A DNA stretch of 64,000 nucleotides from Roseateles sp. XES5 (lineage in GTDB: Bacteria; Pseudomonadota; Alphaproteobacteria; Rhizobiales; Rhizobiaceae), in contig NZ_CP084754.1 in the NCBI RefSeq assembly GCF_020535545.1, forward strand, positions 248,001 to 312,000, written 5' to 3'. Position numbers and translations under genes: made by a program. Under the pieces are notes generated by a model. The model made no database searches and was not told where the DNA came from. It was given only the letters and a program-made list of their open reading frames with translations. This document shows, in pieces, positions 47,080 through 55,917 of this stretch; the first letter of the stretch is position 1; each line of letters starts with the position of its first letter.

Positions 47080-47712
47080 TCAGGCCGCCGCGGCGGCCTT
47101 GTCTTCCTGCCCGGCGATATAGGCAATGAGGGCCTCTATGCTGATCAGCGGCAGCTTGTGGTGTTCGGCAAAGGCAAGCAGTTCCGGCAGACGGGCCATG
47201 GTGCCGTCGTCATTGGCGACCTCGCAGATCACGCCCGACGGGGCTTTGCCGGCGAGACGCGCCAGATCGACGGCGGCCTCGGTGTGGCCAGGGCGGCCAC
47301 GCACGCCGCGCGGATGGGCACGCAGCGGGAAGATATGCCCCGGGCGGGCGAAGTCTTCCGGCGCGGTCGAGGGGTCCATGAGCGCCTTGACGGTCGCCGC
47401 GCGGTCGGCGGCGGAAATGCCGGTCGTCGTGCCTGGCAGGTAGTCGACGGAAACGGTGAAGGCCGTCTTGTGGTATTCGGTGTTCTGGGGAACCATCAGC
47501 GGGATGTCGAGCGCATCGAGGCGCTCTCCCTGCATCGCCACACAGATGAGACCGCGCGCATGCTTCATCATGAAGGCGATCGCCTCCGGCGTTATCGCAT
47601 CCGAGGCGACGATGATGTCGCCTTCGTTCTCGCGGTTTTCATCGTCGACGACGACGATCATGCCGCCCCGTGCCAGCGCCGCGATTGCGTCTTCAATTTT
47701 CGAGAGTGCCAT
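47080..47712 (-). CDS. ribB: 3,4-dihydroxy-2-butanone-4-phosphate synthase
   Basis: A 210-aa single-domain RibB that turns ribulose 5-phosphate into the four-carbon unit of riboflavin plus formate. Motifs are MIVVVDDENRENEGDIIVASD with the acidic metal and catalytic residues, MKHARGLICVAM, RAATVKALMDPSTAPEDFARPGHIFPL, and GHTEAAVDLARLAG. No GTP cyclohydrolase II (RibA) domain is fused. An FMN riboswitch precedes it by 93 bp. A hairpin pairing CAAGGG with CCCTTG ends just before the ribosome-binding site and could act as the expression platform. Confidence 0.97.
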   Translation of the reverse strand: MALSKIEDAIAALARGGMIVVVDDENRENEGDIIVASDAITPEAIAFMMKHARGLICVAMQGERLDALDIPLMVPQNTEYHKTAFTVSVDYLPGTTTGISAADRAATVKALMDPSTAPEDFARPGHIFPLRAHPRGVRGRPGHTEAAVDLARLAGKAPSGVICEVANDDGTMARLPELLAFAEHHKLPLISIEALIAYIAGQEDKAAAAA

Positions 47713-47805
47713 TCCATGTGCCTTTCAAGGGTGCCGTTACCGGCGATTTCAATCCCTTGGGCGAACAGGTCCACACGCGCTCCCATGGGAACGCCCTGTA
47801 GACAT

Positions 47806-47940
47806 GTCCTCTTCCATCCGGACTGTAACCGTCGGCTCCGGCATCGCACCGGATCTGCTGACCCTTCCTTGCGGAAGGCGCTCGCGGGCTCCCGGATCGC
47901 TCCGGATACCGCCGGTGGGGAGTTTCACCCCGCCCTGAGA
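47806..47940 (-). promoter_or_regulatory. FMN riboswitch (RFN element)
   Basis: The minus strand gives the RFN core in order: CTCAGGGCGGGGTGAAACT, CCCCACCGGCGGT, a variable arm with GAGCCCGCGAGCG, GATCCGGTGCGATGCCGGAG, CCGACGGTTACAGTCCGGAT and GGAAGAGGA. All conserved blocks are there. It should shut ribB off when FMN is plentiful, probably at translation. Confidence 0.97.
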
Positions 47941-48003
47941 ACAAGCGTAAATAAGGAACTTTGCCGGGCAAATGCAAGAGCCGGCTTTCGCCGGCCCGCA
48001 CGA

Positions 48004-48792
48004 TTACCAGCAGCAGAAGCCGCCATCGACGAGAAGGTCGACGCCGGTCACGAAGCTTGCCGCGTCCGAGAGCAGGAAGACGGCGGGGCCGACCATCTCG
48101 TCGACGCTGGCCATGCGCTGCATCGGCGTTTGCTCTTCGAAGAGCTTCGTCTGATGCACCATTTCCGGCCGGGTGTTCATCGGCGTCGCGGTATAGCCGG
48201 GGCTGATCGTGTTGACGCGGATGCCGCGGCCGACCCATTCCATCGCCATGGATTTGGTCATGTGGATGACGCCCGCCTTGGAGGCGTTGTAGTGGCACTG
48301 GCTGAGACCGCGGTTGACGATGACGCCGGACATGGAGGCGATGTTGACGATGGCGCCGCGGCCCGTCTTCAGCATGGCGCGCGCCTCTACCTGACAGGAA
48401 AGGAAGACGCCCTTGAGGTTGATGTCCATCATCGTCTGGAACTGGCTTTCCGCCATGTCCTCCGCCGGATTGGCGTTGGCGATGCCGGCCGCATTGACGG
48501 CGAGCGTCAGGGCGCCGAGCTCGGCCTCGGTGCGGGCGACCGCCTCGGTCAGCGCCGCGCCGCTGGTGACGTCGGCGGCGATCTGGATGCTGCGCCGCCC
48601 GGCGCGCGCGATGACATCGGCGGTCTGGGCAAGACCATCGTCGGTACGCCGGTCGAGCAGGGCGACATCCGCGCCGCACTGGGCAAGGCCGATGGCGATG
48701 CGCTGACCGATGCCGCTGCCCGCGCCGGTGACGAAGGCGATGTTGCCGGAGAGATCGAAGAGTTTGGGCGCGTTGAGCGTAATGTCGGACAT
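48004..48792 (-). CDS. SDR family oxidoreductase (polyol dehydrogenase-like)
   Basis: A 262-aa SDR. TGAGSGIGQRIAIGLA is the cofactor motif, then NAAGIANANPAE, catalytic Ser in NIASMSG and Tyr/Lys in CHYNASKAGVIHM. The end is TGVDLLVDGGFCCW. ATG 48792 has GGGAAGAAA upstream. It lies 14 bp behind the ribose-type ATPase gene, so it is the distal gene of the second sugar-import operon. D-threitol and D-arabitol type dehydrogenases share this style, but substrate is not established. Confidence 0.92.
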   Translation of the reverse strand: MSDITLNAPKLFDLSGNIAFVTGAGSGIGQRIAIGLAQCGADVALLDRRTDDGLAQTADVIARAGRRSIQIAADVTSGAALTEAVARTEAELGALTLAVNAAGIANANPAEDMAESQFQTMMDINLKGVFLSCQVEARAMLKTGRGAIVNIASMSGVIVNRGLSQCHYNASKAGVIHMTKSMAMEWVGRGIRVNTISPGYTATPMNTRPEMVHQTKLFEEQTPMQRMASVDEMVGPAVFLLSDAASFVTGVDLLVDGGFCCW

Positions 48793-48806
48793 GGTTTCTT
48801 CCCTGT

Positions 48807-50294
48807 TCAAATCGTCGCCAGTTCCATGACGGAGACGTCGTTGGCGTCTTCGCGGTTCAGGATGCCGGCCTGCTTGCCCTGCGCCATGACCATGATGCGG
48901 CTGGAAACGCCGAGCACTTCCTCAAGGTCGGAGCTGACCACGATGACGGCGACGCCGTCCCGCGCAAGGTCCATGATGAGATCGTAGATCGAGGAGCGCG
49001 CGCCGACGTCGATGCCGCGCGTCGGCTCGTCGAGCACCACCACCCGGGGCTTGCGCGCCAGCCATTTGGCGATCACCACCTTCTGCTGGTTGCCGCCGGA
49101 AAGCTCGCCGGCATTCTGCCCGCCACGCCCCTTCACGCCGAAGCGCTTGATGTAGTCCTCGGCAAAATCGCGGATGCGACGGGTGGAGATCCAGCCCTTT
49201 CTGGCGATCTCCTTGAGATTGGCATAACCGATATTCTCCGCGATGGAATGATCGAGCACCACACCCTGCAGCTTGCGGTCCTCCGGGACCAGCACGATGC
49301 CGTTGCGGATCGCATCGATGGGCGAGCGCGGGGTGACGGGCTTGCCGTGCAGCAGCACCTCGCCGGCGGAAATCGGATCGGCGCCGGTGATGGCGCGCAC
49401 GAGTTCCGTGCGGCCAGCCCCCATGAGGCCGGCAATGCCGAAAACCTCGCCCTTGCGGACGGAGAAGTTGATGTCGCGGAAGGTCTTGCTGGGCGAGGAC
49501 AGGCCGCGCACTTCCAGCGTCACCTCCTCGGTGGGCGTGGGCAGCGTGGGGAACATGCGCTCCAGCGAGCGCCCGACCATCGCCTCCACGATGGTGCGGA
49601 TCGGAACGTCGCCCCGGTCGAATTCCTGCACTTTGGCCCCGTCGCGCATGACGACGATGCGGTCGGTGATCTGGCGGATTTCCTCCAGCCGGTGCGAGAT
49701 GTAGATGATGCCGACGCCCTCGGATTTCAGCCGCTCGATCTGGCGGAAGAGCGCCTGCGTCTCCTCGCCGCCGAGCGCGGCGGTCGGCTCATCGAGAATG
49801 AGCAGGCGGGCGTTCAGCGTCAGGGCCTTGGCGATTTCGATGAGCTGCTGCCTTCCGGTCGAAAGCCCTTCGACGAGGCGGTCGGGCGAGACGTCGAGGC
49901 CAAGGCGCTGGAGGCCGGCGCGGGCGCGCTCCTCCATGGCCTTGCGGTCGACCCGGCCCGATTTCATGGGGTAGCGGCCGACGAAGACGTTTTCGGCGAT
50001 CGACAGCTTCGGCAGAAGCTTCAGCTCCTGGTGGATCATGCCGACGCCTTCATCCATCGCGGCGCGTGGATTGGCCGGCGCATAGGCCTTGCCGAGCCAG
50101 GTCATGTCCCCGGCGGAGGGCTGGACGGTGCCGGAAATGATGTTCGACAGGGTCGATTTCCCGGCACCGTTTTCGCCGAGCAGCGCCACGACCTCTCCCG
50201 GATAGATGTCGAGATCGACACCGTGGAGAACCTTGATCGGACCGTAGGATTTCTGGATCCCTCGGAGCGACAGGATGGGAGAGCGGTTCGTCAT
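48807..50294 (-). CDS. Ribose-type ABC importer ATPase (second locus)
   Basis: A 495-aa RbsA/MglA-family ATPase with two ABC domains. The first has Walker A GENGAGKST, LSTGRQQLIEIAKAL and LLILDEPTA. The second has GLMGAGRTE, LSGGNQQKVVIAKWLA and VVLDEPTRGIDVGARSSIYD. It follows the binding-protein gene by 30 bp. It energises import through the permease encoded at 51384. Confidence 0.95.
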   Translation of the reverse strand: MTNRSPILSLRGIQKSYGPIKVLHGVDLDIYPGEVVALLGENGAGKSTLSNIISGTVQPSAGDMTWLGKAYAPANPRAAMDEGVGMIHQELKLLPKLSIAENVFVGRYPMKSGRVDRKAMEERARAGLQRLGLDVSPDRLVEGLSTGRQQLIEIAKALTLNARLLILDEPTAALGGEETQALFRQIERLKSEGVGIIYISHRLEEIRQITDRIVVMRDGAKVQEFDRGDVPIRTIVEAMVGRSLERMFPTLPTPTEEVTLEVRGLSSPSKTFRDINFSVRKGEVFGIAGLMGAGRTELVRAITGADPISAGEVLLHGKPVTPRSPIDAIRNGIVLVPEDRKLQGVVLDHSIAENIGYANLKEIARKGWISTRRIRDFAEDYIKRFGVKGRGGQNAGELSGGNQQKVVIAKWLARKPRVVVLDEPTRGIDVGARSSIYDLIMDLARDGVAVIVVSSDLEEVLGVSSRIMVMAQGKQAGILNREDANDVSVMELATI

Positions 50295-50324
50295 GGCGCT
50301 GCTGCCTTTCGTTATGGATCCAAA

Positions 50325-51257
50325 TTACGGATGGCTCTTCACGAATTCCGGCGCGTTTTCGCAGGTCGTCAGAACGGCGTTCGGCGTCTGGCGCTCCTCG
50401 ACCTTCTGGCCGGCGGCGACAGCGAGCGCGGATTCGACGGCCAGAACGCCCATCTTCTGCGTGCTCTGCGTGGCCGTTGCGATATACGGGCCCTTGCACT
50501 TGGCAAGATATTCGAGGGCCGAGACGTCGCCGTCATAACCGCCGATGATCACCTTGTCCGAGAGATTGGCAACGTCGACAGCCTTGGCCGCACCCATCGC
50601 GAGACCGTCGGCCTGACCGAAGATGATCGTGATGTCAGGGTTGGCCTGCAGCATGTTCTGCGCGATGGTGAAGCCTTCGTCGGCCGACCACATGTTGCTC
50701 CACTGCTGGTCGACCAGTTCGACGCCCTTGTTCTCGTCGATGGCGCGCTTGCAGCCGGTGAAGCGGTCGACTTCCGGCGTCGTGCCCTTCTGGCCGTGGA
50801 TGATCGCCATCTTGCCGGCGCCGCCGGCCTTGCCGATGATGTACTTGCAGACTTCGTAGGCGGATTCCACGCTTTCACCGGCGATGAACGTGTCACCCGG
50901 CGCACCTTCCGGAACGCGGTCGACATTGATGACGGGGATGCCGGCTTCGCGGGCAAGGCGCGTCGGCACCGCGGCGGCGGCGGCGCCGGCCGGGATGTAG
51001 ATGAACGCGTCGATATCCTGCGTCATCAGGTCCTGCACCTGACTGACCTGGGTGTTGGTGTCGTTCTTGGCATCGACCACGACAACCTCGATGCCCTTTT
51101 CCTTGGCGTGCTTTTCGACGCCGAGCTTGATCTGGTTGAAGAAGTCGGCCTGCAGGTTCGGAACGGCAAGGCCGATCTTCTTGACCTCGGCGGCGGATGC
51201 CGGAAGTGCGAGCATCGAAGCAGCGGTTGCCGCCATCAGCAGTCTGGACAGTTTCAT
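50325..51257 (-). CDS. Periplasmic sugar-binding protein (ribose-type, second locus)
   Basis: A 310-aa Peripla_BP_4 protein with signal peptide (KLSRLLMAATAASMLALPASA, cut near 22). The mature part has IGLAVPNLQADFFNQIKLGVEKHAKEKGI, VQDLMTQDIDAFIYIPAGAAA and VIIGGYDGDVSALEYLAKCKG. An imperfect inverted repeat (51338-51347 with 51375-51384) lies between it and the permease gene. The ligand may be a pentose or polyol. Confidence 0.93.
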   Translation of the reverse strand: MKLSRLLMAATAASMLALPASAAEVKKIGLAVPNLQADFFNQIKLGVEKHAKEKGIEVVVVDAKNDTNTQVSQVQDLMTQDIDAFIYIPAGAAAAAVPTRLAREAGIPVINVDRVPEGAPGDTFIAGESVESAYEVCKYIIGKAGGAGKMAIIHGQKGTTPEVDRFTGCKRAIDENKGVELVDQQWSNMWSADEGFTIAQNMLQANPDITIIFGQADGLAMGAAKAVDVANLSDKVIIGGYDGDVSALEYLAKCKGPYIATATQSTQKMGVLAVESALAVAAGQKVEERQTPNAVLTTCENAPEFVKSHP

Positions 51258-51383
51258 GGTTTCTCTCCTCCGAGTTACCCGGCAGCCCCCGCCCCTGCAG
51301 GAAGCCGCCTTCCTTTTGCCGGCCCGCACCATTGCTGACCGTTTTCACCACCCCGCCGCCAACCGGCCGCGGGATGAAAACCG

Positions 51384-52358
51384 TTATTTGCGCTTGCGGT
51401 AGGTCTCCGCGGTGACGGCGAGCACGATGACGGCGCCGATGATGACCTGCTGCATGAAGGGCGAGACGCTGAGCAGGTTGAGGCCGTTGCGCAGCACGCC
51501 GATGATCAGGACGCCGATGATGGTGCCGCCGATGCCGCCCGTGCCGCCCGACAGCGAGGTGCCGCCGATGACGACCGCCGCGATGGCGTCGAGTTCATAG
51601 GAAACGCCCGAGGACGGCTGGACGGAGTCGAGGCGGGCGGCGAGCACCATGCCCGAAAGGCCGGCAAGGAAGCTGCACACCACATAGACGAGCACGGTCG
51701 CGCGCTGGACGTTGATGCCGGCAAGGCGCGCCACCTCGGCATTGCCGCCGACGGCATAGAGCACGCGCCCGCCGTGGCGATAGCGCTGGTAGAGAAGGCC
51801 GACGATGAAGACCACGATCATCACGGCAACGGTCAGCGTCAGGAAGCCGCCGAAGCGCACGATGGCCATCGTGTTGAACCAGGCCGGGAAGCCGATGATC
51901 TGCTGGCCGTCCGTGATCATGTTCGCAAGACCGCGCGTGATCGACATCATGGCGAGCGTCGCGATGAAGGCCGGCACGTTGAACCGCGTGATGAGCAGGC
52001 CCGCGACGAGCCCGTTGAGGGCCGCGACCAGCAGGGCGAGCGGGATCGCGAGAGCCATGGGAACGCCGGCCACGACATTGAGATAGCCGAGCACCATCAT
52101 CGCCAGCGCCATCACCGAGCCGACCGCAAGATCGATGCCTCCGATCAGGATGACGAGCGTCATGCCGACGGCCATGACGCCGAGCACGGTGATCTGGTCG
52201 AGCACGTTGAGGAAGTTGCGCACCGACAGGAACTTGTCCGTCGCAAAGGTGAGAAACAGGCACAGCACGATCAGGCCGATCAATGGCCCGGTGGCGCCGC
52301 GCAGCGACGGAAGCAATCCCCCGGCGAACCCCTGTCTTTCTTTCACATCCGCCACCAT
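51384..52358 (-). CDS. Ribose-type ABC importer permease (second locus)
   Basis: A 324-aa RbsC-family permease and first gene of its operon. ATG 52358 has GGAGGAG 7 nt upstream. Typical stretches are SVRNFLNVLDQITVLGVMAVGMTLVILIGGIDLAVGSVMAL, TRFNVPAFIATLAMMSITRGLA, VGGNAEVARLAGIN and GTSLSGGTGGIGGTIIGVLIIGVLRNGLNLL. It is divergent from the split transketolase genes. Confidence 0.94.
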   Translation of the reverse strand: MVADVKERQGFAGGLLPSLRGATGPLIGLIVLCLFLTFATDKFLSVRNFLNVLDQITVLGVMAVGMTLVILIGGIDLAVGSVMALAMMVLGYLNVVAGVPMALAIPLALLVAALNGLVAGLLITRFNVPAFIATLAMMSITRGLANMITDGQQIIGFPAWFNTMAIVRFGGFLTLTVAVMIVVFIVGLLYQRYRHGGRVLYAVGGNAEVARLAGINVQRATVLVYVVCSFLAGLSGMVLAARLDSVQPSSGVSYELDAIAAVVIGGTSLSGGTGGIGGTIIGVLIIGVLRNGLNLLSVSPFMQQVIIGAVIVLAVTAETYRKRK

Positions 52359-52566
52359 GAGCACTCCTCCCGGTCGTTCGCGGCCTTGCGTTGTTTATCG
52401 CATAATTATTCATTACTGTGTGTAAATTCGTACCGCATCGACCGAAAGCCTGTCAAGGCGCGCCAATCGGAATTTTTTAGGGCTCTCTAACGCTATTTCC
52501 GCTTGACTTGCCGGGTATCCGTGCAAATATATGTATAACTGTATATTTATTCACGATGAGGGTTTC
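52359..52566. promoter_or_regulatory. AT-rich divergent control region of the second sugar locus
   Basis: 208 bp between permease and transketolase genes. Facing right, TTGACT (52503-52508) and an AT-rich -10 near 52526-52533 form a candidate promoter. TTATTCAC at 52547-52554 equals a half-site of the palindrome GTGAATAAAAATTCAC found just before the SorC gene, so this region probably carries SorC sites. Another TTATTCAT occurs near 52407. Confidence 0.5.
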
Positions 52567-53376
52567 ATGCAGCCGAACGATCTCGACCGTATCGCTCGAC
52601 AGATCCGCCTTCGCGATCTGCAAGCGGTTTATGAAGCTGGCGCAGGCCATATCGGTGGGGAAATGTCGGCCATCGACATCCTGACCGCGCTCTATTTCCG
52701 CGTCCTGCGGATTTCGCCCGACGCGCCGAAGCGGCCGGACCGCGACCGGTTCGTGCTCTCGAAGGGACATGTGGCGCTGGCGCTCTATGTGACGCTCGCC
52801 AAGCGCGGCTTCATTCCGGAAGAGGAGATCGGCACCTTCCTCAAGCCGCATTCGCGCCTCAACGGCCATCCGAACTGCAACAAGGTGCCGGGCGTCGAGA
52901 CCAATACCGGCCCGCTCGGCCATGGCCTGCCGGTTGCCGTCGGCATGGCGAAGGCGGCCAAGCTGACCGGCGCCAGCTACCATACCTATGTGCTGACCGG
53001 CGACGGCGAGATGCAGGAGGGCTCGAACTGGGAGGCCATCGCCTCGGCCGCGCAGTTCGGCCTCGACAACCTGACGCTCGTCATCGACCACAACCGCTTC
53101 CAGCAGGGCGCCTCGCTGAAGGACACCAACAACCTCGCGCCCTTCCCGGCCAAGCTGGAAGCCTTCGGCTGGGATGTCACCGAGATCAACGGCAACGCCA
53201 TGGACGAGATCGTTCCTGCGCTCGAGAAGCGCGGCGCCCGTCCGCACTGCATCGTCGCCCACACCAACAAGGGCCACGGCATTTCCTTCATGCAGGACAA
53301 GGTCGACTGGCACCACAAGGTGCCGAGCGCCGAACAGTACAAGATTGCCGTGGCTGAGCTTTCGGAGGCCCTTTGA
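52567..53376 (+). CDS. Split transketolase, N-terminal (ThDP-binding) subunit
   Basis: A 269-aa protein equal to the first third of a transketolase. Its features are SKGHVALALY, the catalytic His region LNGHPNCNKVPGVETNTGPLGHGLPVAVG, and the ThDP motif from TGDGEMQEGSNWEA to LVIDHN. ATG 52567 has GAGGG upstream. Its stop shares a base with the partner's ATG (TGATG), so the two are made in equal amount. Split enzymes of this sort move two-carbon ketol units, and some serve special sugars such as apulose-4-phosphate. Confidence 0.93.
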   Translation: MQPNDLDRIARQIRLRDLQAVYEAGAGHIGGEMSAIDILTALYFRVLRISPDAPKRPDRDRFVLSKGHVALALYVTLAKRGFIPEEEIGTFLKPHSRLNGHPNCNKVPGVETNTGPLGHGLPVAVGMAKAAKLTGASYHTYVLTGDGEMQEGSNWEAIASAAQFGLDNLTLVIDHNRFQQGASLKDTNNLAPFPAKLEAFGWDVTEINGNAMDEIVPALEKRGARPHCIVAHTNKGHGISFMQDKVDWHHKVPSAEQYKIAVAELSEAL

Positions 53377-54344
53377 TGAACGCCGTGACCCCTTCTGCCA
53401 AGCTGCACGACTGCCGTGACGCCTTCGTCGCCGTGCTGGAGCGCCTCGGCGCCGACAATTCCAGCATCGTCGCCGTCTGCAACGATTCCGTCGGCTCTTC
53501 CAAGCTCGGCGGCTTCAAGTCCAAATGGCCGGAACGCCTCGTCAATGTCGGCATCGCCGAACAGAATCTCGTCGGCGTCGGCGCCGGTCTTGCCAATGGC
53601 GGCCTTCTGCCCTTCGTCTGCGGCGCGGCCTGCTTCCTGACCGGCCGCTCGCTGGAACAGATCAAGGCCGACATCGCCTACTCCAATGCCAATGTGAAGC
53701 TGATCGGCATCTCCTCCGGCATGGCCTATGGCGAACTCGGCCCGACGCACCATTCCATCGAGGATTTCGCCTGGACCCGCGTCCTACCGAACCTGCCGGT
53801 CGTGGCCCCCTGCGATTCCATCGAAACGGCCGCGGCCGTGGAATGGGCGGCCGCCTATGACGGTCCGGTCTTCCTGCGCCTCTCGCGCGTCGGCGTTCCC
53901 GATCTTCTGCCGGAAGGCCACACATTCGAGCTTGGCAAGGCGAACCTGCTGCGTGACGGCGATGCCGTCACCCTCATCGCCAACGGCACGCTGACCCATC
54001 GCATGATGAAGGCAGCCGCCATCCTTGCCGAACAGGGCATCGAGGCGCGCGTCCTCAACATGGCGACGGTGCGTCCTATCGACGTAGAGGCCGTGGTGGC
54101 CGCCGCCCGAGATACCGGCGCAATCGTGACAGCGGAGGAACACTCCACCTTCGGCGGCCTCGGTTCGGCCATCGCCGAAGTCGCGGTGGCCGAAGCGCCC
54201 GTGCCGATGAAGATCCTCGGCGTTCCCGGCATCTTCGCCCCCACCGGCTCGGCGGAATTCCTGCTCGACGAGTTCGGCATGTCCCCCGCCGGCATCGCGG
54301 AGGCGGCCGTCGACTTGATCGCACGAAAATCTTCGCGCACGTAA
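53376..54344 (+). CDS. Split transketolase, C-terminal subunit
   Basis: A 322-aa partner with the pyrimidine-binding domain (about 10-175), holding the ThDP-activating Glu in NVGIAEQNLVGVGAGLA, and the C-terminal domain (about 190-315; TVRPIDVEAVVAAARDTGAIVTAEEHSTFGGLGSAIAE). It sits with a sugar kinase and importer, which suggests cleavage of a phosphorylated ketose. It would also work as a DXS-like or generic transketolase half, but the N-subunit at 52567 settles the family. Confidence 0.93.
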   Translation: MNAVTPSAKLHDCRDAFVAVLERLGADNSSIVAVCNDSVGSSKLGGFKSKWPERLVNVGIAEQNLVGVGAGLANGGLLPFVCGAACFLTGRSLEQIKADIAYSNANVKLIGISSGMAYGELGPTHHSIEDFAWTRVLPNLPVVAPCDSIETAAAVEWAAAYDGPVFLRLSRVGVPDLLPEGHTFELGKANLLRDGDAVTLIANGTLTHRMMKAAAILAEQGIEARVLNMATVRPIDVEAVVAAARDTGAIVTAEEHSTFGGLGSAIAEVAVAEAPVPMKILGVPGIFAPTGSAEFLLDEFGMSPAGIAEAAVDLIARKSSRT

Positions 54345-54366
54345 GCGCGCAACCAGATTTCGTGCC

Positions 54367-54398
54367 GGGCGCGGCAAGACCTCCCTTTCGCCGCGCCC
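54367..54398 (+). repeat. Hairpin between transketolase and kinase genes
   Basis: GGGCGCGGC (54367-54375) pairs with GCCGCGCCC (54390-54398) over 14 nt, followed by a pyrimidine-rich CTCTCTTCTTCC. It could attenuate or stabilise transcription inside the operon. Confidence 0.5.
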
Positions 54399-54426
54399 CT
54401 CTCTTCTTCCGCTTCCCGGAGCCGCC

Positions 54427-55896
54427 ATGACGACCGCCATTCTCGCCATCGACCAGGGCACCACGAATTCGAAGGCCGTGCTTGTCTCGACGGCCGGAGA
54501 CATTCTGGCGCGCGGCGCGTCTCCCGTCGGCATCGAACATCCCCAGCCGGGCTGGGTGGAGCAGAGCCCGCTGCGCCTGTGGCAATCCGTGCAGGAGGCG
54601 ATCGCCGCCTGCCTCGGCGCCGCGCCGGCCGTCGACATCCTCGGCATCGCCATCTCCAACCAGCGCGAATCCGTCACCGTCTGGGACGCCGCCACCGGCG
54701 AACCGCTCGGCCCCGTCGTGAGCTGGCAATGCCGCCGCACCGCACCGGCCTGCGCCGAGCTTATCGCCGCCGGCCATGCGCCCCGCGTCCAGGCGCTCAC
54801 CGGCCTTCCCATCGACCCGATGTTCCCCGGCCCCAAGATGAAGTGGCTGCTCGACCGCGTGCCCGCCGGCCGCGCCGTGCGGCTCGGCACCATCGACGCC
54901 TGGCTGATCCATTGCTTCACGGGCGGCGCGGTCCATGCCTGCGATGCCGCCAATGCCGCCCGAAGCCAGCTCTACGACCTCAACCGGCAGGTCTGGAGCG
55001 ACGAGCTCTGCACCCTCTTCGGCGTCGACAAATCCGCCTTGCCGGAGGTGCGCGACAGCGCGTCCCGCTTCGGCATGACGAAGAACGTGCCGGGCCTTGC
55101 CGATGGCATCCCGATCGCCGCGGCCATCGGCGACAGCCATGCCGCGCTCTTCGGCCACGGCGCCTTCAATCCCGGCGACGGCAAGGTGACCTTCGGCACC
55201 GGCTCGTCGATCATGACGACCCTTCCGCGCTTCATCGCGCCCGAGCGGGGCATCACCACGACCATCGCCTGGTCGATCGGCGGCGCGCCGACCTACGCCT
55301 TCGAGGGCAATATCCTCGTCTCCGCCGCCTCGCTGCCCTGGATGGCCGACATGCTCGGCCTTGCCGACGTGCAGGCCCTGACCGAGCTTGCCGCCACCGC
55401 CGAGCCCGGCGGTCCGGGCTTTGTGCCCGCCTTCGTCGGCCTCGGCGCGCCCTATTGGCAGTCCGACGCCCGCGCGCTCTTTTCCGGCATCACCTTCAAC
55501 ACCAGCCGCGCCCAGATGGCCCGCGCCGTGACGGACAGCATCGCCTTCCAGGTCCATGACGTCTTCAAGGCCATGTCGTCGCAATCGCCGACGCCGCTCG
55601 GCCGGCTCTATGCCGATGGCGGGCCGAGCAAGAACACCTTCCTCATGCAATGCGTCGCCGACACGCTGAACCACCCCGTCATCCAGTGCGACGCACCGGA
55701 GGCTTCCGCCCTCGGCGCGGCCTATCTCGCCGGACTGTCGCTCGGCATCTGGCCCGATCTTGCCGCCGTCGCCGCCCTGCCGCGCGCCGTCAATGCGCTT
55801 GCCCCGCGCGCCTCGGATACCGCCGCCCGCTTGCAGGTCTGGCAGGATGCAATCTACCGCTCGACCGTTTCGGGTCCTTCCTCTATGAGTGAATAA
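54427..55896 (+). CDS. FGGY-family carbohydrate kinase (glycerol-kinase-like)
   Basis: A 489-aa FGGY kinase. The phosphate-binding start is LAIDQGTTNSKAVLV, then HPQPGWVEQSP, ISNQRESVTVWD and SWQCRRTAPACAEL, which resemble glycerol and erythritol/erythrulose kinases. The later ATP site is FGTGSSIMT and YADGGPSKNTFLMQ. It follows the split transketolase by 82 bp. It likely phosphorylates the ketose or polyol that enters the transketolase step. The stop codon lies inside a 16-bp palindrome. Confidence 0.92.
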   Translation: MTTAILAIDQGTTNSKAVLVSTAGDILARGASPVGIEHPQPGWVEQSPLRLWQSVQEAIAACLGAAPAVDILGIAISNQRESVTVWDAATGEPLGPVVSWQCRRTAPACAELIAAGHAPRVQALTGLPIDPMFPGPKMKWLLDRVPAGRAVRLGTIDAWLIHCFTGGAVHACDAANAARSQLYDLNRQVWSDELCTLFGVDKSALPEVRDSASRFGMTKNVPGLADGIPIAAAIGDSHAALFGHGAFNPGDGKVTFGTGSSIMTTLPRFIAPERGITTTIAWSIGGAPTYAFEGNILVSAASLPWMADMLGLADVQALTELAATAEPGGPGFVPAFVGLGAPYWQSDARALFSGITFNTSRAQMARAVTDSIAFQVHDVFKAMSSQSPTPLGRLYADGGPSKNTFLMQCVADTLNHPVIQCDAPEASALGAAYLAGLSLGIWPDLAAVAALPRAVNALAPRASDTAARLQVWQDAIYRSTVSGPSSMSE

Positions 55897-55904
55897 AAAT
55901 TCAC
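55889..55904. promoter_or_regulatory. 16-bp palindrome before the SorC gene
   Basis: GTGAATAAAAATTCAC has perfect 6-bp arms around AAAA. It overlaps the kinase TAA stop and lies 14 bp before the SorC ATG. The half-site TTATTCAC recurs in the divergent region at 52547. It is probably the operator of the SorC regulator, allowing it to control itself inside the operon. Confidence 0.65.
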
Positions 55905-55917
55905 GCTTGGAGGTTTC

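Noticed and set aside
46573..48987. 804-aa plus-strand open frame over ribB, its riboswitch and an SDR
   Set aside because: It would cross a riboswitch and two certain minus-strand genes.
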